Source of the DNA: an uncultured Ideonella sp.
Lineage (GTDB): Bacteria > Pseudomonadota > Gammaproteobacteria > Burkholderiales > Burkholderiaceae
Direction: 5' to 3'
DNA: 5,009 nt
Assembly: GCA_946479475.1 (NCBI GenBank)
Contig: CAMLGG010000345.1
Location: 1-5,009 of the forward strand
Positions 1 to 5,009 of the stretch are shown one piece after another; the stretch's first letter is position 1, and the number at the start of each line of letters is the position of its first letter. A program made the position numbers and the translations under genes. The notes beneath the pieces were generated by a model. The model did not search any database. It was not told the DNA's origin and saw only the letters and a program-made list of their open reading frames with translations.

Positions 1-44
1 CCCATGTCCTCGCACGGGTGTTACCCATGTCCCCGGTCTATACA
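1..44. mobile_element. possible right end of an IS481-type insertion element (remnant or edge)
   Basis: The motif cccatgtcc occurs at 1-9 and again at 24-32, a spacing of 23 bases, and the second copy is preceded by tta. Read on the minus strand this gives a gacatgggtaaca-type repeat starting from TGTATAGACCGGGG. From memory, repeated gacatgggtaaca motifs occur near the ends of IS481-family elements, whose ends are often TGT...ACA. Here the ACA would fall at 42-44. No transposase sequence is present, so the body would have to lie left of the window. It could equally be an unrelated short tandem repeat. Confidence 0.3.
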
Positions 45-250
45 CCCCTCCGAGAAGGGGGCTCCGGCAAGGGTGTGGGCTCCACCCAGCCCTCCTCCGG
101 GAGGAGGGCTCTAGTGTGATTGACGAGAGGGGCGGCGCGCGAAGCACCACCACGCGCGAGGCACGCTTGTCCAGACATGCTGGAGCCTCCCTCTCGGAGG
201 GCGGCTGGAGGGTGCGGACATCCAAGCTGGAGCCCCTTCTCGGAGGGGGC
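45..250. repeat. cluster of related C/G-rich inverted and direct repeats, no gene
   Basis: This stretch has no credible coding region. One sequence appears three times: 45-68 (inverted), 179-203 and 226-250 (direct, 47 bases apart). The shared core is ggagcc, then 2-4 C/T bases, tctcggaggg. The reverse complement of 45-68 matches 226-249 with about one indel and one substitution. Each copy can fold on itself, with CCCCT/C pairing with AGGGG. The outer copies therefore frame a segment of about 205 bases. Possible readings are a dispersed intergenic repeat of this genome, a degenerate MITE-like element, or a set of terminator-like hairpins. The sequence does not choose between them. Confidence 0.55.
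88..110. repeat. perfect 11-bp inverted repeat (hairpin)
   Basis: The arm agccctcctcc (88-98) is exactly complementary to ggaggagggct (100-110) around a single central G. As RNA it would fold as an 8-10 bp GC-rich stem with a small loop. There is no T tract after it on either strand, so it is not a textbook intrinsic terminator. It lies inside the repeat cluster between the IS-like edge and the 3' end of the CBS gene. Confidence 0.5.
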
Positions 251-276
251 CGGGGGGAGCCCACGTGCGGCTGCCA

Positions 277-312
277 AAGGCAGCTTAGGTCCGAACGGAC
301 CTAAGCTGCCTT
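277..312 (-). terminator. hairpin terminator overlapping the CBS gene stop codon
   Basis: Bases 277-293 pair perfectly with 296-312, giving 17 possible pairs and in practice a 16-bp stem with a GAAC/GTTC loop. On the minus strand the stem includes the last codons (K-A-A) and the TAG stop (303-301) of the CBS gene, and is followed by only a short TTT (276 and downstream in the loop-free strand). The stem is strong but the T tract is weak, so it may act as a terminator or as a 3'-end stabiliser. A second, shorter hairpin, gctgcc (270-275) with ggcagc (279-284), shares an arm with it and would compete. Confidence 0.6.
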
Positions 313-729
313 CTTCTGCGGCTCGGAGATTTCCCTGAGCGCTTCGTCGGTGTGGTGGCCCTGGCGCGTGGCGATGTCGCCGAGGGAGACGATGCCCACG
401 AGCTCCTTGCGCTGGTTGATCACGGGCAGGCGGCGGATCTGGCTGTCGCCCATCAAGCGCATCACCTCGTCGCTGTCCTGCGTGTCGCTCACGCACTGGA
501 TGTCGCGCGTCATGATGTCGGACACGCAGGCGGTGTCGGGCTTGAGGCCGGCGGCCACGCCGCGGATGGCGATGTCGCGGTCGGTCAGCATGCCGAGCAC
601 CTGCTTGCCGTTGCACACGGGCAATGCGCCGACATCGAGCTCCTGCATCATCCGCGCTGCTCGCTGCAGCGTGTCCTCGGGGCCGACCACCTGGGGATTG
701 GGGGACATGATTTCACTGACCTTGGCCAT
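301..729 (-). CDS. twin-CBS-domain protein
   Basis: A 142-residue soluble protein made almost entirely of two CBS domains, which together form a Bateman module. Such modules usually bind adenine nucleotides or related ligands. CBS1 spans about residues 7-60 and ends in LTDRDIAIR (T49-D52). CBS2 spans about 72-125 and ends in VSLGDIATR (S115-D118). These T/S-x-x-D positions are the usual ribose/phosphate-contact motifs, and both are intact. Each repeat begins with an I-M-S/T segment (SEIMS, SDIMT). No catalytic, membrane or DNA-binding domain is attached, as in stand-alone Hrp1/YhcV-like proteins. The start at 729 is preferred over an upstream extension of 19 residues, because an AAGGAG ribosome site lies 7 bases before this ATG and the family begins with such an M-x-V-x-x-I-M segment. 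The gene is divergent from the phosphatase gene. Ligand and partner cannot be told from sequence. Confidence 0.93.
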   Translation of the reverse strand: MAKVSEIMSPNPQVVGPEDTLQRAARMMQELDVGALPVCNGKQVLGMLTDRDIAIRGVAAGLKPDTACVSDIMTRDIQCVSDTQDSDEVMRLMGDSQIRRLPVINQRKELVGIVSLGDIATRQGHHTDEALREISEPQKKAA

Positions 730-736
730 CGCGAGT

Positions 737-742
737 CTCCTT
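737..742 (-). promoter_or_regulatory. ribosome binding site of the CBS gene
   Basis: AAGGAG on the minus strand, 7 bases before the ATG at 729. It fixes the start of the CBS protein and rules out the longer frame starting at 786, which would place this site inside the coding sequence. Confidence 0.8.
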
Positions 743-781
743 GGCTGAAGGGGTGGAACACAGGGGATGTCCTTTGGATTC

Positions 782-797
782 GGCAATCTGCGGTCCC
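782..797 (-). promoter_or_regulatory. weak sigma-54-like promoter candidate upstream of the CBS gene
   Basis: Read on the minus strand, GGGACCGCAGATTGCC keeps the GG (796-795) and GC (784-783) dinucleotides of the -24/-12 promoter with the required 10 bases between them, plus TTGC at the -12 side. The middle of the -24 box differs from the TGGCAC consensus. A transcript would start near 771, giving a leader of about 40 bases before the CBS ATG. Chance matches of this quality are common in GC-rich DNA, so this is only a candidate. No good -35/-10 pair is visible for either divergent gene. Confidence 0.2.
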
Positions 798-824
798 AGC
801 CCGAAGCGCCATCGGCGCCTGGGC

Positions 825-1433
825 ATGGGGCTTGCCGAAGCGGCGGCCGTGGCAGCCCTATCGCGACCCGCGGTGTTCATCGACAAGGACGGCACCTTGG
901 TGCGCAACGTGCCGTACAACGTGGATCCGGCTCTGGTGGAGTTCATGCCGGGGGCACCGCAGGCGCTTGCGGCCTTGTCCGCGGCGGGCTTCGCGCTGGT
1001 GGTGGTCACCAACCAGAGCGGCCTGGCGCAAGGCCGCTTCAGCGCCGCGGCCTTCGCCCGCCTTCGCGCCTCGGTCCGCCAGCGCCTGCGTCAGGCCGCA
1101 GGGGTCGAGCTGACCGACTTCCTGCACTGCCCGCATGCGCCGGACGCCGAGGGCCGCCCCGCGTGCCTGTGCCGCAAGCCGCTGCCCGGCATGCTCCGGC
1201 GGGCAGCCCACCGCCACGGGCTGGACCTGGCCGCCTCATGGATCGTCGGCGACACCCTCGACGACATCGAGGCGGGCCGCCGCTGCGGCAGCCGCGGCCT
1301 GCTGCTGGACACCGGGGGCGAGACGATCTGGAAGCGCTCGCCCCTGCGCATTCCCGAGGCGCGGCTGGCAGACTGGCTGGACGTGGCCGAGCTGATCCTC
1401 GCTGACCGCCGCGCTGCCGCGGGCACCGGGTAG
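825..1433 (+). CDS. HAD-IIIA phosphatase, GmhB/histidinol-phosphatase type (zinc-binding)
   Basis: A cytoplasmic phosphatase of about 202 residues that probably removes a phosphate from a small phosphorylated sugar or related metabolite. All HAD motifs are visible: DKDGTL with nucleophile D20 and acid/base D22, TNQSG (T62-G66), RKP (R117-K118), and GDTLDD (G142-D147). Between motifs II and III is CPH (C102, H104) followed by CLC (C114, C116). This is the structural zinc loop of D-glycero-D-manno-heptose-1,7-bisphosphate 7-phosphatase (GmhB) and of the HisB N-terminal domain. GmhB is the closer match in length and architecture, but a paralogue with another substrate is possible, so no symbol is given. 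The start is uncertain. ATG 825 lacks a clear ribosome site. TTG 774 is in frame, has AGGGGA six bases upstream, and would add 17 residues. The frame is open back to 741. The gene lies 77 bases before the response regulator. Confidence 0.85.
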   Translation: MGLAEAAAVAALSRPAVFIDKDGTLVRNVPYNVDPALVEFMPGAPQALAALSAAGFALVVVTNQSGLAQGRFSAAAFARLRASVRQRLRQAAGVELTDFLHCPHAPDAEGRPACLCRKPLPGMLRRAAHRHGLDLAASWIVGDTLDDIEAGRRCGSRGLLLDTGGETIWKRSPLRIPEARLADWLDVAELILADRRAAAGTG

Positions 1434-1437
1434 AAAA

Positions 1438-1473
1438 CCGATCGTTGCGAGCCGGAGGAAGCGCTACGATCGG
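1438..1473 (+). promoter_or_regulatory. inverted repeat in the leader of the response regulator gene
   Basis: The arms ccgatcgt (1438-1445) and acgatcgg (1466-1473) are perfect complements. After one T-T mismatch, gcg (1447-1449) also pairs with cgc (1462-1464). The 12-base loop holds GGAGGA, a good Shine-Dalgarno-like sequence. The repeat starts four bases after the phosphatase stop codon. It could be an operator for a dimeric regulator, a weak terminator or processing site between the two genes, or an RNA hairpin that presents a ribosome site. There is no T tract after it. Confidence 0.4.
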
Positions 1474-1487
1474 CCCGGCTGCAGCGG

Positions 1488-1499
1488 CTGCCGCGGCAG
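1488..1499. repeat. 12-bp perfect palindrome ctgccgcggcag
   Basis: A self-complementary 12-base sequence lies directly before the ribosome site (1498-1505) of the response regulator gene and overlaps it by two bases. It may be an operator half or simply a by-product of GC-rich composition. It is listed because it sits in the leader next to the 1438-1473 inverted repeat. Confidence 0.3.
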
Positions 1500-1510
1500 G
1501 GGGAGCGGGC

Positions 1511-2932
<1,422 letters not shown>

Positions 2933-2942
2933 CCGGCTGCAA

Positions 2943-2956
2943 CGCGCGTCCGCGCG
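2943..2956. terminator. possible small shared hairpin between convergent genes
   Basis: cgcgcg (2943-2948) and cgcgcg (2951-2956) can pair in the 27-base gap between the two converging stop codons. The loop would be only two to four bases and there is no T run on either strand (only tt on the plus side and TT on the minus side). It is a weak candidate for a bidirectional terminator. Confidence 0.2.
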
Positions 2957-2959
2957 GAT

Positions 2960-3754
2960 TCACGCCGCAGCCAGGGCATGGCCGGCCCGCGGATGGCGCG
3001 GGCGCAGGTGCGCCGCCGCTTCGTGCAGGCGCACCGGGTGCCGGTGCTGCTCGCGCAGGGCGCGTCGCAGGATGCGTCGCCAGCAGCGGCGGACGGCGGG
3101 ATGGTCGGCATCGCCGGGGTGCAGCTCCAGCCGCATCAGGGGCGCGGGGGCGAGCCACCAGGCCACCGCGGCATTCCACAGCACCGACAGTGCGCGGCGC
3201 CACCAGGAGCGGGTGCTGAAGACGAGGCTGCGCGCGCGCAGGCGCCTGCGCCCGGGCCACGCGACCAGTTCCGTCAAGGTGCAGGTGTAGGCGAAGCCGG
3301 CTTGCTCGACTGCGCGGAAGGCGCCGTCGCTTAGCAGCCATGCCGGCGCAACGAAACCCTGCATCGGAAGTCGCAGGGCACTGGCCCAGCGCAGGCCCAG
3401 GCCCAGGCGTTCGCGGGCCTCCTCGGCATCGAGTGCGGCGAACTCGCCTTCACCGGCGGTGTACCAACGGCGCAGGAAGCGCTCGCGCCAGCCCCTGGGC
3501 GGTGGAGCCTCGTCCTGGTGGGTGAGCCCATGCAGGGCCAGTTCGTGGCCGTGCCGGGCCTGGTGGTGGAGCCAGCGCACGAAGGATGGGGTTGCCGGTT
3601 GGCCGTGCATCGCGGGCACGGCCAGCAACGTCATGGGCACCCGGACGCCTGCTGCGCGGGCTTCGGCCTGCACCAGCGTCATCAGGCGCTGGCAGGCGCT
3701 CCAGGTGGCGGGGGCCACGTCGTGGATGACGACGGCAAGGTAGCGGTGCGGCAT
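2960..3754 (-). CDS. DUF2334-type polysaccharide deacetylase (NodB-like fold)
   Basis: A 264-residue protein of the carbohydrate-esterase-4-like superfamily, probably a metal-dependent hydrolase that removes acyl groups from a glycan. The N-terminus has VVIHDVAP, with H11-D12 as the usual HDV metal/catalytic motif. GHELALHGLTH (69-79) gives the HxxxH pair H75/H79. GFVAPAW (133-139) is the family's third motif, and RLELHP (208-213) with H212 is the C-terminal histidine motif. I see no signal peptide or confident membrane segment, although 184-209 is Trp/Ala-rich and hydrophobic. The start at 3754 is supported by the HDV motif at the normal distance and by GAGG five bases upstream, overlapping the stop of the glycosyltransferase. 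The frame stays open far upstream inside that gene, but this is a high-GC shadow. The pair is surely one operon, so the substrate is probably a glycan or glycolipid made by its partner. The exact substrate is unknown. Confidence 0.87.
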   Translation of the reverse strand: MPHRYLAVVIHDVAPATWSACQRLMTLVQAEARAAGVRVPMTLLAVPAMHGQPATPSFVRWLHHQARHGHELALHGLTHQDEAPPPRGWRERFLRRWYTAGEGEFAALDAEEARERLGLGLRWASALRLPMQGFVAPAWLLSDGAFRAVEQAGFAYTCTLTELVAWPGRRRLRARSLVFSTRSWWRRALSVLWNAAVAWWLAPAPLMRLELHPGDADHPAVRRCWRRILRRALREQHRHPVRLHEAAAHLRPRHPRAGHALAAA

Positions 3755-3761
3755 TCGGGCC

Positions 3762-5009
3762 TCAGGCGTGGTGGGGAAGAGGGCCGGAGGAGGCCATGCG
3801 CGATCCGCTGTCGAGCTGACGGCCCGGTCGCAGCAGGCGCTCGTACTGGCGGATCCAGCCCTCGAGCACCAGCGGCCAGTCCAGGCTGCGGGCGATGGCC
3901 AGCGCATCGCGCGTGCGCGCGGTGCCGGCCTGGTCGAGCGCCTCGCGCAGCGCCTCGGCCCAATCCGCGGCGCGGCGCGAACGCAGGGTGATGCCCGCGC
4001 CTTGCACCAGCTCGCCCAGGCCGCCTCGCGCGCTGGCGACGACCGGCGTTCCGCAGGCCATGGCCTCCAGCGCGGCGAGGCCGAAGGTCTCCTGGTCGCC
4101 GGCGTGCGCGAAGACGTCGCTGCTCGCCAGCAGGCGAGCGACGTGCGAACGCTGGGCCGGCGGCTCCAGGAGGTGGACGCCCGGGCCGCGCGGGGGCCTC
4201 GGGCCGCGCCCGACCGCCAGGAGCACGTGGCCGGGCCCCAGCAGCGCCACCGCCCGGGCCAGCAGATCGAGATTCTTTTCCGGCGCGAAGCGGCCCGCGT
4301 AGACGATGAGGCGGCTCCCCGCGGGCAGGCCCAGCCGCCGTTCGAGGGCATGGCGCCAGGCCGGATCGTCGGCGCTGGGCGTGAACACGCCGCAGTCGAC
4401 ACCCAGCGGCTGGGTCCGAGCCTGGACGACGCCCAGCGTCTGCAGGGTCTGCGTCAATTCGCGGTTAGGGGCCAGCACCAGGTCGTAGCGGCCGTACAGG
4501 TCGGCCAGGTAGCGGCCGGCCTGGCGCTCGGCCCACAGGCCGCGGCGAGTGTGCCGCTCCCCGGGCCCCGCCAGCCAGCGCTGTGCCATCTTCGGCAGGT
4601 TGCTGTGGCAGAAGGCGACCGCGGGGACCTGCAGGGCACGGGCGGCATCCAGCACGGCCCAGCCCAGGGTGTAAGGGTCCGCGGCCTCGATCAGGTCGGG
4701 CTCGACCTGCTCGATGAGGCGGGCCGCATGACGGCGGCCCATCACGAAGCGGTAGCCGCCGGAGAACGGGATCGGCAGGCCGCCGCAATCCAGCATGCCG
4801 GGCCCGTGGACCGCAGGCGCCATCAGGGTGTGACGCCAGCCCTTCTGGTGCAGGGCGTGCCGCTTGGTCTGCAGCACCTGCCGCACGCCGCCCACGCCGT
4901 CGCGCGACCAGAACATCGTCGCGTCGAGCAGGTGGGGGCCGGATGCGGCATCGCGGACCGACGCCGAAGGCGGCGTAGGGGCCTCCTCAGTCGTCGACGG
5001 GCCGCCCCT
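3762..5009 (-). CDS. GT4-family glycosyltransferase, N-terminus beyond the window (partial)
   Basis: A GT-B-fold glycosyltransferase that transfers a sugar from a nucleotide-sugar donor, retaining its anomeric configuration. At least 415 residues are visible. Counting from the in-frame ATG at 4916, the glycine-rich acceptor-side loop GVGGVRQ is at 7-13, HSNLP at 104-108, LGVDCGVF at 171-178, the donor-site YAGRFAPEKN (R209, K214) at 206-215, and the E-x7-E motif ETFGLAALE at 276-284 followed by ACGTPVV. ATG 4916 is probably not the start. The frame runs open to the window edge, and the residues just before it read LLDATMFWS, the hydrophobic first strand normal for this family. No ATG, GTG or TTG is found in frame between 4916 and 5009. 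The segment further upstream (TTEEAPTPPSASVRDAASG) is Pro/Ser/Ala-rich and linker-like. The stop is 7 bases before the deacetylase start, so it is the first of the two visible genes in the operon. Donor and acceptor sugars are unknown. Confidence 0.9.
   Translation of the reverse strand, partial: RGGPSTTEEAPTPPSASVRDAASGPHLLDATMFWSRDGVGGVRQVLQTKRHALHQKGWRHTLMAPAVHGPGMLDCGGLPIPFSGGYRFVMGRRHAARLIEQVEPDLIEAADPYTLGWAVLDAARALQVPAVAFCHSNLPKMAQRWLAGPGERHTRRGLWAERQAGRYLADLYGRYDLVLAPNRELTQTLQTLGVVQARTQPLGVDCGVFTPSADDPAWRHALERRLGLPAGSRLIVYAGRFAPEKNLDLLARAVALLGPGHVLLAVGRGPRPPRGPGVHLLEPPAQRSHVARLLASSDVFAHAGDQETFGLAALEAMACGTPVVASARGGLGELVQGAGITLRSRRAADWAEALREALDQAGTARTRDALAIARSLDWPLVLEGWIRQYERLLRPGRQLDSGSRMASSGPLPHHA

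Noticed and set aside
136..158. cgcgcg copies that could form a CRISPR-like or operator repeat
   Set aside because: There are only two 6-base copies with an 11-base gap and no array periodicity. Low-complexity GC composition explains them.
38..616. Minus-strand frame of 192 codons and small plus-strand frames in 116-338
   Set aside because: They translate hairpin repeats and the CBS gene out of frame. They have no ribosome site, no motif, and Arg/Pro/Gly-heavy composition.
352..1113. Plus-strand frame of 253 codons across the CBS gene
   Set aside because: It is a shadow of the CBS gene and then of the phosphatase in another frame. The composition (His, Ala, Val, Asp repeats) is typical of antisense translation, and it has no domain.
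767..1405. ATG at 767 after AGGGGA, starting a frame of 212 codons
   Set aside because: The frame is offset from the phosphatase motifs and encodes no recognisable protein. The AGGGGA could instead serve the in-frame TTG at 774.
3755..4402. Upstream extension of the deacetylase frame, 216 codons inside the glycosyltransferase gene
   Set aside because: The overlapping sequence has no motif, while the glycosyltransferase frame carries all GT4 motifs. The deacetylase has a good start and ribosome site at 3754.

Overview
The window is GC-rich throughout (by eye close to 70%), and its codons almost always end in G or C. The protein types, a Fis-type sigma-54 activator, a GmhB-like HAD phosphatase, a twin-CBS protein and a GT4/DUF2334 pair, suggest a Gram-negative betaproteobacterium. 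The Burkholderiales (Rubrivivax/Caldimonas-like relatives) are a reasonable guess, but this is inference from style and not from a marker gene.

Layout. Positions 1-44 carry two copies of a short 'cccatgtcc' motif that resemble the end of an IS481-type element lying mostly left of the window. Positions 45-276 have no convincing gene. They are full of C/G-rich hairpins, including one sequence in two direct copies and one inverted copy. A strong hairpin at 277-312 contains the stop codon of the first gene, a twin-CBS-domain protein on the minus strand (301-729). About 95 bases separate it from a divergent plus-strand gene for a zinc-type HAD phosphatase of the GmhB/histidinol-phosphatase class (about 825-1433). 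After a 77-base gap containing an inverted repeat comes a complete NtrC-family response regulator (1511-2932, TTG start). Converging on it from the right, with 27 bases between the stop codons, is a two-gene minus-strand operon. It consists of a GT4 glycosyltransferase (3762 to beyond the right edge, N-terminus cut off) followed 7 bases later by a DUF2334-type polysaccharide deacetylase (2960-3754).

How the genes may work together. The glycosyltransferase and deacetylase are tightly spaced and almost certainly co-transcribed, and they point to making or tailoring a surface glycan or glycolipid. A GmhB-like sugar phosphatase nearby fits an envelope or heptose theme. The response regulator has no histidine kinase in the window. 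Whether it controls these neighbours is open, but a weak sigma-54-like promoter sits upstream of the CBS gene. I see no clear evidence of an undescribed system. The most unusual parts are the repeat-rich left end and the hairpin in front of the regulator.
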